Source: an uncultured Flavobacteriales bacterium (GTDB lineage Bacteria > Bacteroidota > Bacteroidia > Flavobacteriales_D > Sanyastnellaceae). Taken from it: 40,102 nt of DNA. The position numbers were made by a program, and so were the translations under genes. The notes below the pieces were generated by a model. The model was given only the letters and a program-made list of their open reading frames with translations, did not search any database and was not told the DNA's origin. Each line of letters starts with the position of its first letter. Within the stretch, counting starts at the first letter, position 1. The DNA is taken from NCBI GenBank assembly GCA_938084585.1, contig CALKFF010000032.1, positions 1-40,102 on the forward strand, given 5' to 3'. This document shows positions 1 to 9,394 of the stretch, in pieces.

Positions 1-1
1 T

Positions 2-3000
2 GGAGGAGGAGGCATTCCAGAAGGTCAATGTGACTGCGATGGCAGCGTCCTTGATGCCTGTGGAGCCTGTGGTGGAAATGGTTACACCGGTTGTACAGAT
101 CCTGAGGCAGACAACTACGACTCGGACGCCTGTGCTCCGCCTTCACCTGGGTTTCTGGTCCAAATGTCAGAGAGTGCTGACTTGACGGGTGTTTCCTGGG
201 TAGTGCGACAAGGTGGAGTGGATGTGTACGAGGGAGCAGTGCCATTCAACGGGGAAGTCTCATTGCCTGCTGGCAACTACAACCTGGTACTTTCTGCCCC
301 CAGTATGACCAGATTTTCGGATTTAGAATTCGGAATCCTTGTGAACGGGGAAGTTGCAGTCCAGATTCCAGTCCCGGTTGTTTTCCCAAATGGTTCAGTC
401 ACGGGGGTGATTGATTTCGAGCTGACTGGCGACCCTTGCCTCTACTCTGGTTGCACAAACGAAGCCGCGTGCAACTACGATGCCAGTGCAAACGTTGAAG
501 ATGGAAGCTGTTCGTTCCTGGACGAATGTGGGGTTTGTGGAGGTGGCGGATACTTGGCATGCACTGATTCCACAGCCTGCAATTACGATGCTGGAGCATG
601 TGACGACAACGGCTCTTGCACGTACGCAGAGGAGTTTTACGATTGTCAGGGTGTGTGCTTGATGGATACCGACGGAGATGGCGTATGTGACGAGCTCGAG
701 GTCGACGGATGCACGGACCTCACGGCATGCAACTACAATTCCAGCGCCACAGACGACGACGGATCATGCCTTCAGTTGGACGCCTGTGGTGTGTGCGGAG
801 GTCCAGGTGACATCTACGAATGCGGGTGCTCAGACATTCCGGAGGGTGACTGCGATTGCGAGGGCAACGTGCTTGACGTGATTGGGGACTGCGGAGGAGA
901 CTGCACCGCCGACGAGGACAACGACGGCATCTGCGACGACGTGGACGAGTGCATCGGAATTGTGGACTTCTGCGGCGTGTGCAACGGACCAGGGGCCACC
1001 CTGGCGTGCGGATGCACCGACATTCCTGAAGGCTACTGCGACTGTTTGGGCAGCCAAGAGGACGCCATAGGCGTATGCGGCGGCGATTGTGAGGCGGATG
1101 AAGATGGAGATGGCATTTGCGACGATGTGGACGATTGTGTGGGTGAAGTGGACGCGTGTGGCCTCTGCAATGGCCCTGGCGACATCTACGAGTGCGGTTG
1201 TGAGGACATCCCTGAAGGCGACTGCGATTGCAACGGCAACCAGCTTGACGCGGTTGGCGTGTGTGGAGGCACGTGTCTTGCGGATGCGGATGCCGATGGC
1301 ATTTGCGACGACGTGGACGACTGCATCGGTGTCTTGGATGCATGCGGGGTTTGCAATGGCCCAGGCGAGATTTTTGAGTGTGGATGCGCTGATATTCCCG
1401 AAGGCGACTGCGATTGCAACGGCAACCAGCTGGACGCGGTTGGCGTGTGTGGAGGCACGTGTCTTGCGGATGCGGATGCCGATGGCATTTGCGACGACGT
1501 GGACGACTGCATCGGCGTCTTGGATGCATGCGGAGTTTGCAATGGCCCAGGCGAGATTTTTGAGTGTGGATGCGCTGACATTCCCGAAGGCGACTGCGAT
1601 TGCAATGGCAACCAGCTGGACGCCATTGGGGTGTGTGGTGGAGATTGTCCTGCCGATTTGAACAACAACGGCATCTGCGACTCGGAAGAGGAGTGCGCTG
1701 GATTTGAAGACGAATGCAACGTGTGCTTCGGGCCAGGTGCGATTTACGAGTGCGGATGCTTCGACATCCCAGAAGGCGATTGCGATTGTGACGGCAACCA
1801 GTTGGACGCAGTGGGTGTGTGTGGCGGCCCATGTGAAGCGGATGTCGACGGCGACGGAGTGTGCGACGTGGACGAGATTTTCGGTTGCACCGACGAAGCA
1901 GCTTGCAACTACGATCCAGCGGCCACAGAAGAGGACGGCACTTGCGCCGAGCTGGACGAATGTGGGGTGTGTGGCGGCATTGGCATCGCCCCTGGCGAAT
2001 GCGATTGCGACGGTAACGTCCTCGACGAATGTGGGGTGTGTGGCGGAGAAGGCATTGCCCCCGGCACGTGCGACTGCGATGGAAATGTGTTTGACCAATG
2101 TGGCATTTGTGGTGGCGATGGAAGCGACTGCGCCGGCTGCATGGAAGAAGGGGCCTGCAACTACGACCCAGAAGCCCTGTTTTCGGACGGGTCATGCGAA
2201 TACTTGACCTGTGCAGGATGCACGGACCCAGACGCGTGCAACTACGACGACACGGCGACGATTGAAGACGGTTCATGTCTGGCCTTGGATGAATGCGGCG
2301 TGTGTGGGGGAGAGGGCGCCGTGTTTGAGTGCGGTTGCGCGGACATCCCAGAGGGCGACTGCGACTGCGACGGCAACGTTCTTGACGAGTGTGGCATTTG
2401 TGGCGGCACAGGCATCCCTGACGACGAATGCGATTGCGACGGCAACGTGTTGGACGCACTCGGCGAATGTGGAGGCACGTGCGAGGCTGACGACAACGGA
2501 AATGGGGTGTGCGACGACATCGAGGTTCCGGGCTGCATGGACATCAACAACCCGTTGTACAACCCGAATGCGAACGTGGACGACGGGTCATGTTTGATTG
2601 GGGGCTGCACCTTCGAACAGGCTTGCAACTACGACCCTGAAGCAGAATTCCAAGAACTGGGGGCGTGCGAATTCGAAAGCTGCGCGGGCTGCAGCGACGC
2701 GATGGCCTGCAACTTCGACGAGGATGCTCAAATCGCGGACGACACGTTGTGTGTCTACCCGGACGAAGCGTTTGTGGATTGCGATGGCGTGTGCCTGAAC
2801 GACACGGACGGAGATGGGGTGTGCGACGAACTTGAAGTCGGAGGCTGCACGGATTCCAACAACCCGGGATACAACGCGAACGCCACCGACGACGATGGGT
2901 CGTGCTTCGTGGGGGGATGCTTGTTGGTGTTCGCATGCAACTACAGCCCAGACGCGGACTTCGTGGATCTGTCTACATGCGATTTCAACAGCTGTGTGGG

Positions 3001-4564
3001 CTGTACGGACGCCACGGCGTGCAACTTCAACCCCGACGCCACCTTGAGTTCGCCTGGTTCATGCACTTACCCATTGAACCAGTTCTACGATTGCAACGAC
3101 GACTGCAACAACGACGCTGACGGGGACGGAATTTGCGATGAATTTGAGATCCCTGGTTGCATGGACGACGCGGCCATCAATTACAACCCTTACGCCACAG
3201 AGGACGACGGAACTTGCATGGTCCTCACGGGAGGTTGCGTGATTCCGTTCGCCTGCAACTACGACCCCAATGCGGATTTCTACGACGGCAGCTGCGACTT
3301 CGATTGCTTGTATGGCACCGCAGAAATGGGGTGCAACCACGAGATGGCGTGCAACTACGGCACCGCAGATGAGCCTTGCCTCTTCTTCAACGCGGAGGGC
3401 CAAACATGCATCCCAGGCGGTTGCTTGATGGAGTCTGCGTGCAACTACGACAGCGACGCGGTGTACAGCGACGGATCGTGCGACTTCGACACGTGCATCA
3501 CCTTCGGATGCATGTTCGAGCAGGCGTGCAACTTCAACCCGCTGGCCAACACCAACGACGGTTCGTGCGACTTTGATTCTTGCCAGGTGATGGTTTCAGG
3601 CTGCACCAACCCGTTGGCCTGCAACTTCCAGGATGTGGCGAACCACGACGACGGCACATGCGACTTTGCGTCTTGCCTGCTGTTGGGATGCACCCTGCCC
3701 AACGCATGCAACTACGACGCCAACGCGGTCATTCATGACGGAAGCTGTGCGTTCCCCGCAGAGGGCATGGACTGCAATGGTGAATGTGTTCAAGACACGG
3801 ACACTGACGGGGTGTGTGACTTGTTTGAAATGCTCGGTTGCACCGACGAGGGTGCGGTCAATTTCGACGAAGCCGCCACCGACAACGACGGCTCTTGTGC
3901 CTACGCCAACAGTGGGTGCACGGATGCGTTCGCCTGCAACTTCAACCACCTTGCGACGGCCAACGACGGCTCGTGCGAGTACGGTTGCTTGGGATGCATG
4001 AGCATCCACGCGTGCAACTTCAACCCGGAATCCACAATCCACGACCCCGAAGCTTGTGAATTCTTGCTGGACTTGGCAATCATGGGGCCGACGTCTGTCG
4101 CCAGTGGTGAGCAGGAAGTTTACACCACAACCGGCACAGCGGGCGCCACCCTTCATTGGGCCATTCAAGGTGGCACCATGATTGCAGGTCAACACACTGA
4201 ATCCATCACGGTGATGTGGACGGATGGTCAAGGCGTGCTTGAGCTCACCGAGGTCACTGCGGCTGGATGTGAGGGTGAAACGTTCCTCTTGGAAGTGGAA
4301 GCCGAGGCCACTGGTGTGGATGCGGTCGGCGTGAACTTTGCGATGTACCCCAACCCAGCAAATGACCAGGTTGTGCTCGAATTCTCTGGCGGACACTCGG
4401 CGAGTTTGCGCATCCAGGATGCCGCCGGCCGGGAGGTGTACAGCATGACCAACGTCCAGTCGCGCCACGTCGTGTCCACAGCGGGTCTGGCGGACGGCCT
4501 GTACCAGGTGGTGGTCATGACAGAGGGCCAACGAGATGTCAAATCCTTGGTCATCTCTCACTGA
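2..4564 (+). CDS. Giant cysteine-rich repeat surface protein with T9SS C-terminal sorting domain (5' partial)
   Basis: The frame is open to the left edge of the window and the repeat pattern continues through it, so the gene starts upstream; the ATG at 164 is internal. Three module types alternate: more than twenty copies of a roughly 20-residue unit of the form C-T-D-x2-A-C-N-Y-D...D-G-S-C; 'LDECGVCGG'-type Cys/Gly modules; and acidic 'DTDGDGVCDELE' segments resembling calcium-binding thrombospondin type-3 repeats. A beta-rich non-repeat stretch lies at about 164-430. Five 62-residue units occupy 857-1786. The last 80 residues or so (MYPNPAND ... GLADGLYQVVV) match a type A T9SS sorting domain, so the protein is probably exported across the outer membrane and attached to the surface or released. 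The repeats are extremely rich in Asp, Glu and Cys. Calcium binding and an adhesive or scaffold role are inference. A terminator follows directly. Confidence 0.9.
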   Translation, partial: GGGGIPEGQCDCDGSVLDACGACGGNGYTGCTDPEADNYDSDACAPPSPGFLVQMSESADLTGVSWVVRQGGVDVYEGAVPFNGEVSLPAGNYNLVLSAPSMTRFSDLEFGILVNGEVAVQIPVPVVFPNGSVTGVIDFELTGDPCLYSGCTNEAACNYDASANVEDGSCSFLDECGVCGGGGYLACTDSTACNYDAGACDDNGSCTYAEEFYDCQGVCLMDTDGDGVCDELEVDGCTDLTACNYNSSATDDDGSCLQLDACGVCGGPGDIYECGCSDIPEGDCDCEGNVLDVIGDCGGDCTADEDNDGICDDVDECIGIVDFCGVCNGPGATLACGCTDIPEGYCDCLGSQEDAIGVCGGDCEADEDGDGICDDVDDCVGEVDACGLCNGPGDIYECGCEDIPEGDCDCNGNQLDAVGVCGGTCLADADADGICDDVDDCIGVLDACGVCNGPGEIFECGCADIPEGDCDCNGNQLDAVGVCGGTCLADADADGICDDVDDCIGVLDACGVCNGPGEIFECGCADIPEGDCDCNGNQLDAIGVCGGDCPADLNNNGICDSEEECAGFEDECNVCFGPGAIYECGCFDIPEGDCDCDGNQLDAVGVCGGPCEADVDGDGVCDVDEIFGCTDEAACNYDPAATEEDGTCAELDECGVCGGIGIAPGECDCDGNVLDECGVCGGEGIAPGTCDCDGNVFDQCGICGGDGSDCAGCMEEGACNYDPEALFSDGSCEYLTCAGCTDPDACNYDDTATIEDGSCLALDECGVCGGEGAVFECGCADIPEGDCDCDGNVLDECGICGGTGIPDDECDCDGNVLDALGECGGTCEADDNGNGVCDDIEVPGCMDINNPLYNPNANVDDGSCLIGGCTFEQACNYDPEAEFQELGACEFESCAGCSDAMACNFDEDAQIADDTLCVYPDEAFVDCDGVCLNDTDGDGVCDELEVGGCTDSNNPGYNANATDDDGSCFVGGCLLVFACNYSPDADFVDLSTCDFNSCVGCTDATACNFNPDATLSSPGSCTYPLNQFYDCNDDCNNDADGDGICDEFEIPGCMDDAAINYNPYATEDDGTCMVLTGGCVIPFACNYDPNADFYDGSCDFDCLYGTAEMGCNHEMACNYGTADEPCLFFNAEGQTCIPGGCLMESACNYDSDAVYSDGSCDFDTCITFGCMFEQACNFNPLANTNDGSCDFDSCQVMVSGCTNPLACNFQDVANHDDGTCDFASCLLLGCTLPNACNYDANAVIHDGSCAFPAEGMDCNGECVQDTDTDGVCDLFEMLGCTDEGAVNFDEAATDNDGSCAYANSGCTDAFACNFNHLATANDGSCEYGCLGCMSIHACNFNPESTIHDPEACEFLLDLAIMGPTSVASGEQEVYTTTGTAGATLHWAIQGGTMIAGQHTESITVMWTDGQGVLELTEVTAAGCEGETFLLEVEAEATGVDAVGVNFAMYPNPANDQVVLEFSGGHSASLRIQDAAGREVYSMTNVQSRHVVSTAGLADGLYQVVVMTEGQRDVKSLVISH
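857..1786 (+). repeat. Five tandem 186-bp coding repeats
   Basis: Units begin at 857, 1043, 1229, 1415 and 1601 and each is exactly 186 bp (62 codons) with no indels. Each encodes a unit starting C-x-G-N and ending in an I-P-E-G-x-C-D pattern. By direct comparison units 3 and 4 (1229-1414 and 1415-1600) differ at only four positions, whereas the outer units are more diverged. This suggests a recent duplication at the centre of an older array. Confidence 0.95.
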
Positions 4565-4587
4565 GTATGCCCTACAGAATGCTTCAA

Positions 4588-4619
4588 AAGCCTCACCTTC
4601 ATGGTGGGGCTTTTTTTTT
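4588..4619 (+). terminator. Rho-independent terminator after the cysteine-rich gene
   Basis: A 10-bp stem (4588-4597 pairing with 4603-4612, one G-T wobble) with a 5-nt loop runs into a tract of nine T residues (4611-4619). It lies 24 bp after the stop codon and separates this gene from the next T9SS gene. Confidence 0.9.
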
Positions 4620-4680
4620 GCCGCCCATTGGAATCATCCTTCAACTCGGAGTGTCGTAAATTCCAGCCTCTCTCGACACC

Positions 4681-7149
4681 ATGCGCATTCTCCTCTCTTT
4701 CATGCTGATGTCCGTCGTTGGGATTGCAGTGGCTCAGCCTTGCAATTACACGTTGGATTTTTTCTCCCAGCTGTCTTCAGGCCAAACCGACACGGAGTCC
4801 GCCAACCTCGCCGGTTCGCTCACTTCCGTGACGTTCAACCTCAATTTCACTGGTTTTGGGGCGAGCTTCCCCTCGGACATGATGGTGTACATCTACGCGC
4901 CCAACGGAGACTGTGTGGTCTGGGGTGGCTGGAACATCGCCCCCACAGGAGGGTGTCAAAACATCGGCACAGGCGCCAACAACTCGTGGCCTGGCAACTG
5001 GAACACGACAACCAACGGGTTTTACACGTACACCCTCAACACCAACGCATACGGTTTGGACGGGTCTGGAGTGTGGTCCGTGACCATCCAGAATGCGTGG
5101 AACTTGTCGTCAACTGCCACATACAACTTGGACGTCATTTTCAACGGCTTGTGCGACGGCGAGTGCTTTGACCCCGAGGCGTGCAATTTTGAGCCCACGG
5201 CCACCATCGCCAACAACGATTTGTGCGAGTACGCGATCGACTACTACCCCTCGGGACTGTACGATTGTGACGGCAACTGTTACCTTGATTTTGACGGCGA
5301 TTTGATTTGCAACGAATTGGAAATCGCTGGATGCCAGGAGCCTTGGGCGTGCAACTACAACCCGCAGGCGACAGACCCTCCGCTGCCGGGCTTACCATGC
5401 ACCTACCCCCAAAGCGACGACGTCGATTGCGACGGGAACAGCATGTTGCCCCAGTTCTTGACCCAGCCGCAAGACTTGACGGTGTCTTGCGAGAACATTC
5501 CAGAGCCCCCGGCGGTGGCCACCCAGCCAGCACCAGCAGCCATTGCTTACCACAGCTTGTTCCCCAACAGTTGTTACGACAACTCCGAACTTCAAGTGGA
5601 CTACACAACGAACACGTTCCCTGGCGAATGCCCTGGCAACTACACCATCCAGCGCAACTGGCTGATCACGGATTGCATGGGGTTCCAGAACGCCATGACC
5701 CAAACCATCCAAGTGGTGGACAACTTGGTTCCTGTGGTGTCAAGCGGTTTGGACACCTTGTTTCTAGGTTGCATTGACAACGTGGTGTTCCCACCGATTG
5801 TGGCCAACGACGAGTGCGGTGGGGCGGTCAGTTTGGTCAACCAACCGGCATTTGTGACGCTGCCAGGCACATGTCCCAGTGAATTCACAGAGAAGAAGAT
5901 CACCACGCTCACCGACGAGTGTGGCAACGTCACCGAGGTGGAGCAAGTCATTGTGGTGCAAGACAACGCGCCACCCATTTGGCTCAATGCCCCTGACGAG
6001 TTGATCGTCACCGACAACATCAATGGGGACGTGTTTGACGAGCCGGTGGCTGAAGATTTGTGCTCGGAGGTGGTGGTCAACGTGACCAACAGCTACGGGG
6101 ACGGAAACTGCCCCTTGTCCGTGGTGCTGACACGCACCTTCATCGCCGAGGACCAATGCGGAAACACGTCGTCCACCTTCGTGCAAACCATCCAAGAAGC
6201 CACGGATTTGTCGGCGTCGTTGGTCACCGACGAGGTGACGTGTCACGGCGGCTCAGACGGCCAGGCTCTGGTGAGCATCGAAGGTGGTGTGGCTCCTTAC
6301 ACCACCAATTGGGGTGGGTACGATCCCATGGCCTTGGAGGCGGGGAACTACAACGTCACGGTGTTCGACGACAACTTGTGTCAGCAGTCGGTTTCTTTCC
6401 TGATCACGGAGCCTTCCGAGTTTTATGTGGAACTCACTTCAACAGTCCCTGAGTGCAACGACCCCAGCAGCGGGTCCATCGCGACAGAGATCATCGGATA
6501 TGGAGGCCCCATTGAGTTGGACTGGGGAGGAGCCGACCCCACCATGGTGGCCGCAGGTGAGTACACTGTGGTGGCCACCGACACCTCTGGGTGTTCTGTG
6601 ATGGGTTCGGTGGTGGTGGATCCGGCGGACATCCCTGAAGATTCGGAGTTGAACGGAAGTGCCAGCGTGGCCCAGGGGGACAGTGCGGCGTATTACTACG
6701 AGTACACGCTGGGCAGCAACTACACCTGGACCCACACGGGAGCGGAAGAGCAGCAAGTCTTCAATTCGTTCGCCATTTCGTTGATGTGGACCGAGCCAGG
6801 GTTTCACGAAGTGTGCGTCACAGAGACCAACCAAGACGGGTGCACAGGCAACCCTGTTTGCATGGAGGTGTTCGTGGAGGACGACGTTTGGAGTGTCGGC
6901 GGCCCCTCGGAGCTGGATCACATTCTTGTTCTGCCTGGTGTGGCGAGCGACATGGTGTCCGTTGAAGGCCTGTCAAGCCACGCGCAAGGCACACTTGAGT
7001 GCTGGTCTCTGACAGGGCAGAGGGTGATGGTCGAACCCATTCAAGGCCAAAACCGTGTGACGATGGATGTGTCAGGCTGGGCTTCAGGGCAATACCTCCT
7101 CCGAATCCGTGAAGCCCAAGGCGCGCGGCGTTTCACCGTGCAGCACTGA
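4681..7149 (+). CDS. T9SS-secreted multidomain protein: P-domain-like, Cys modules, HYR-like, SprB-like repeats
   Basis: An 822-aa protein with a signal peptide (MRILLSFMLMSVVGIAVA, cleavage likely before QP). Residues about 20-155 resemble the proprotein convertase P/Homo-B beta-sandwich. Residues 155-255 hold two of the same ACN(Y/F) cysteine modules found in the upstream giant protein. Residues 255-500 are HYR-like Ig repeats with paired cysteines. Two SprB-like repeats (G-G-V-A-P-Y-T pattern) span about 508-648, followed by a PKD-like segment. The final 80 residues look like a degenerate T9SS sorting domain (...SGQYLLRI...). SprB-like repeats are known from gliding adhesins, so a role in surface adhesion is possible but unproven. 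A weak -7-like box (TAAATTCC) at 4657-4664 precedes the start. The stop lies 2 bp from the convergent stop of the next gene. Confidence 0.9.
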   Translation: MRILLSFMLMSVVGIAVAQPCNYTLDFFSQLSSGQTDTESANLAGSLTSVTFNLNFTGFGASFPSDMMVYIYAPNGDCVVWGGWNIAPTGGCQNIGTGANNSWPGNWNTTTNGFYTYTLNTNAYGLDGSGVWSVTIQNAWNLSSTATYNLDVIFNGLCDGECFDPEACNFEPTATIANNDLCEYAIDYYPSGLYDCDGNCYLDFDGDLICNELEIAGCQEPWACNYNPQATDPPLPGLPCTYPQSDDVDCDGNSMLPQFLTQPQDLTVSCENIPEPPAVATQPAPAAIAYHSLFPNSCYDNSELQVDYTTNTFPGECPGNYTIQRNWLITDCMGFQNAMTQTIQVVDNLVPVVSSGLDTLFLGCIDNVVFPPIVANDECGGAVSLVNQPAFVTLPGTCPSEFTEKKITTLTDECGNVTEVEQVIVVQDNAPPIWLNAPDELIVTDNINGDVFDEPVAEDLCSEVVVNVTNSYGDGNCPLSVVLTRTFIAEDQCGNTSSTFVQTIQEATDLSASLVTDEVTCHGGSDGQALVSIEGGVAPYTTNWGGYDPMALEAGNYNVTVFDDNLCQQSVSFLITEPSEFYVELTSTVPECNDPSSGSIATEIIGYGGPIELDWGGADPTMVAAGEYTVVATDTSGCSVMGSVVVDPADIPEDSELNGSASVAQGDSAAYYYEYTLGSNYTWTHTGAEEQQVFNSFAISLMWTEPGFHEVCVTETNQDGCTGNPVCMEVFVEDDVWSVGGPSELDHILVLPGVASDMVSVEGLSSHAQGTLECWSLTGQRVMVEPIQGQNRVTMDVSGWASGQYLLRIREAQGARRFTVQH

Positions 7150-7151
7150 GG

Positions 7152-8021
7152 TCAGATGCAGACCATGCCGTAGTAGATGAGCATCAACAACAAATCGTCG
7201 ATGCCCACCACGCCGTCTCCGGTGAACTCGCCTTCACATTCTGACGTGCATCCGAAGGCAACCAGAAAGTCAAGGAGGTCGTAGACTCCGGTGGTCAAAT
7301 CGCCATCCAAGTCGCCAGGGCAAAACTCAAAGAGGCAAGAATTGTCCTGGATGTTTGCTTCAGGGTTGAAATTGATCGCTTCGGGGTTCATGCACCCCAT
7401 GACGTCGACGACACAGCTGCCGTCGTCCAAGGTGGCTTCGACGTTGAAGTTGTTGGCCTCAGGGTTGGTGCAGCCGGGAACCTCGATGGTCAGCACGAAG
7501 GAACCGTACACTGATTCTTGGCCAAACGGCAAATTGAATGCCGTGATGTACCCCGTGGTGAGGATGTCCAATTGGAATTGGCCAGCCTGGGTGGGGGTGC
7601 CCACCAAATCTCCACAGTATTGTTCTCCACCGAGGTAGGAACAGGGGTTGCCTGAATCACCATTGTTGTTGCACACCACTTCCAAGCCAATGTCTGCCAA
7701 GGAAAGGACCTCCATGGTCTCCAGGTTGGTCAAGGACGTTCCAGACAGCGCAACGCTGTCCAACAAAGTGTCGTCGTTGAACGCGAAGGACTCGTCGACG
7801 TCGTTCACGTACGTCGGCAACAAGATGTGCAACACGTCGTAGTAAGGCTCACCCAAGACACCCACCTCGAACTGTTCACCCTCCTCGGGATTGGGGGAGA
7901 TCCCAATCACCGCGTCTCCGAAGTCGAAATCAATGGCGCATTGTTGCGCCAAGGCCACGTGAGAAAGGGGGGCAGTGAACATGGCCCCGATCAGGGCGGC
8001 AAAGCGAAACATCTTCATCAT
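7152..8021 (-). CDS. Secreted protein with Cys modules and a C-terminal dockerin-like EF-hand pair
   Basis: A 289-aa protein with a signal peptide (MMKMFRFAALIGAMFTAP..., cleavage near ALAQQ). The N-terminal half is a beta-rich domain that shares the pattern 'C..GTP...G.F..D' with the upstream neighbour, suggesting paralogous domains. Residues about 184-232 carry two cysteine modules of the type seen in the giant protein. The last 55 residues contain two EF-hand-like loops (D-L-D-G-D...D and E-F-T-G-D...D) with a conserved FGC...C pair, as in dockerin-type domains. No T9SS sorting domain is visible, so export beyond the periplasm is unclear. It starts 3 bp after the stop of the 8025-9311 gene, so the two are probably one operon. 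Two ATG codons are adjacent (8021 and 8018); the first is used here. Confidence 0.85.
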   Translation of the reverse strand: MMKMFRFAALIGAMFTAPLSHVALAQQCAIDFDFGDAVIGISPNPEEGEQFEVGVLGEPYYDVLHILLPTYVNDVDESFAFNDDTLLDSVALSGTSLTNLETMEVLSLADIGLEVVCNNNGDSGNPCSYLGGEQYCGDLVGTPTQAGQFQLDILTTGYITAFNLPFGQESVYGSFVLTIEVPGCTNPEANNFNVEATLDDGSCVVDVMGCMNPEAINFNPEANIQDNSCLFEFCPGDLDGDLTTGVYDLLDFLVAFGCTSECEGEFTGDGVVGIDDLLLMLIYYGMVCI

Positions 8022-8024
8022 GAC

Positions 8025-9311
8025 TCATGGTTTGAGCCGCAATTTGTTGAATTCCTGCACGATTTGCAACAGACATATTTCGGAAGCCTCGGAGGAGTCC
8101 AACATGCCCAGCACGTCTGCGACGTTCAGCTTTTGGTCTCCGTTCAGGTCGGCCTTGCAACGAACCTTGTCTGGGACAGGGCTCAGGTCCATGCCAGGGG
8201 CGCTCGCCACCTCTTGACCAGACAAGCCGTCCGGCATTTCCAACACCGTGACGATGTCCATGCCCGACACCGTTTCGACCACCACGTTGGACAACTGCAA
8301 CTCACCGGCGTTGTCGCCTTGAATGGGCCAGGTGGCCTGGCCGCAAGGCGTGAAGGACCAGCCCCCGAGCCAGTCGTCTCCCGTGATCACATCGCGGTCG
8401 TAGAAATCGATGTGGTGCGTTTGCTCGTTCAGGATCACCACGGACAAATCCTCCAACGACAACGTGAGCGAATTCTCCACGGTGGGCGAAGTGTAGAACG
8501 GTCCTTGAGGCCCACTCAACACAAAATACAAGTCGGGGTCGCCAAACACGTCGTCGATGTCTTGGTTCCATCCATCGCCCACTGTGGTCCAATGAAATGC
8601 GGTCATTTGGAGCTGCACCACATTGGCAGTCAGACTCAATTCGTACGTACCAGGTTGGCCGTAAACGGCCGTGGGGTGGGGCTCCGCGCTTCCGTTGCCG
8701 TTGCCGTAATCCCAGGAGTGCATGACCATGGGGCCGTCGTACAAGCTTGTGCAGGACACGTGCAGCGGCGCAAACCCCGTCAACGTGTCGGTCTCAAACA
8801 CCAAGTTCTCTGGCCCTTCAAGCTCGGGGGCATGCACGGTGAAGGGAAGGCTGAAGAACTCAAACACGGTTTCTTCCACCCCAAAGGCCGACGCGACCAC
8901 TTCCACCGTCAAATCCACTGAGAATGAACCTGATTCCAACGGAGTGCCACAGACCACCGCACAGCCGTAGTCGTCTCCTTGGATGGGGTGATACTCTCCG
9001 GACAGAATGTTGGGGGTGAAGACCAATCCCGCAGGCAAACCTTCGACCGTCATGACCGTCATGGACAAGAAGTCCACGGTCAAGCCTGACCCAGGATCCA
9101 CGACAATCGGCGGCAAATGAAAGGTGGCGGACTCTTCGTAGTACTCGCCAACGGTGGCGTCGGGCATGGCGCTTGGACACAACACAGGATACGTTCCGCC
9201 AAAGCATCCCGGGTCGATGGCGCAATCAAAACACTGTCCCCGTGCGTCGGACGCCGAGAGGAAGACAGCCAAGGCTGTCCAACATGCCATGAAGAAGGGG
9301 AGGCGAAACAT
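8025..9311 (-). CDS. Secreted protein with PKD-like domain and a single dockerin-like loop
   Basis: A 428-aa protein. I place the start at the ATG at 9311, which gives a clean signal peptide (MFRLPFFMACWTALAVFL...) and lies 15 bp downstream of a perfect -7 box; a longer reading would need a TTG codon that overlaps that box. The N-terminal part is an Ig/cadherin-like beta domain ('GLPAGLVF ... CGTPLESGSFSVD') resembling the first domain of the downstream gene. A PKD-like segment with the 'WDYGNG' pattern lies at about residues 180-237. Near the end is one canonical EF-hand/dockerin loop (D-L-N-G-D...D), but the second loop is missing and is replaced by a short basic tail. It is the first gene of a two-gene operon. 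Its function is unknown. Confidence 0.85.
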   Translation of the reverse strand: MFRLPFFMACWTALAVFLSASDARGQCFDCAIDPGCFGGTYPVLCPSAMPDATVGEYYEESATFHLPPIVVDPGSGLTVDFLSMTVMTVEGLPAGLVFTPNILSGEYHPIQGDDYGCAVVCGTPLESGSFSVDLTVEVVASAFGVEETVFEFFSLPFTVHAPELEGPENLVFETDTLTGFAPLHVSCTSLYDGPMVMHSWDYGNGNGSAEPHPTAVYGQPGTYELSLTANVVQLQMTAFHWTTVGDGWNQDIDDVFGDPDLYFVLSGPQGPFYTSPTVENSLTLSLEDLSVVILNEQTHHIDFYDRDVITGDDWLGGWSFTPCGQATWPIQGDNAGELQLSNVVVETVSGMDIVTVLEMPDGLSGQEVASAPGMDLSPVPDKVRCKADLNGDQKLNVADVLGMLDSSEASEICLLQIVQEFNKLRLKP

Positions 9312-9326
9312 GAAGATTGTCTTGTC

Positions 9327-9334
9327 CAAAAATA
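9327..9334 (-). promoter_or_regulatory. -7 promoter box (TATTTTTG) for the secreted-protein operon
   Basis: A perfect match to the Bacteroidota TAnnTTTG element on the minus strand, 15 bp upstream of the ATG at 9311. It lies back to back with the yebC promoter. No convincing -33 TTG was found at the usual distance. Confidence 0.6.
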
Positions 9335-9370
9335 GACCACGCTCGCCCGGGGTGAAGGCAAGCTCTCAGG

Positions 9371-9378
9371 TATCTTCG
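9371..9378 (+). promoter_or_regulatory. -7 promoter box (TATCTTCG) for yebC
   Basis: Matches TAnnTTTG with one change (T to C at position 7), 16 bp upstream of the yebC ATG in the divergent intergenic region. Confidence 0.5.
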
Positions 9379-9394
9379 CTTCAAAGCACTGGAC

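Noticed and set aside
857-1786. Regular repeats that might suggest a CRISPR array
   Set aside because: Units are contiguous, in frame and 186 bp long with no spacers; they encode protein repeats.
720-2459. Long minus-strand open frames (579 and 422 codons) opposite the cysteine-rich gene
   Set aside because: Their Arg/His/Pro-rich or Ala/Val-rich low-complexity content mirrors the repeats on the other strand; no start context or domain supports them.
7827-8921. 364-codon plus-strand open frame
   Set aside because: It lies opposite two well-supported secreted-protein genes with signal peptides; its His/Val-rich sequence shows no domain.
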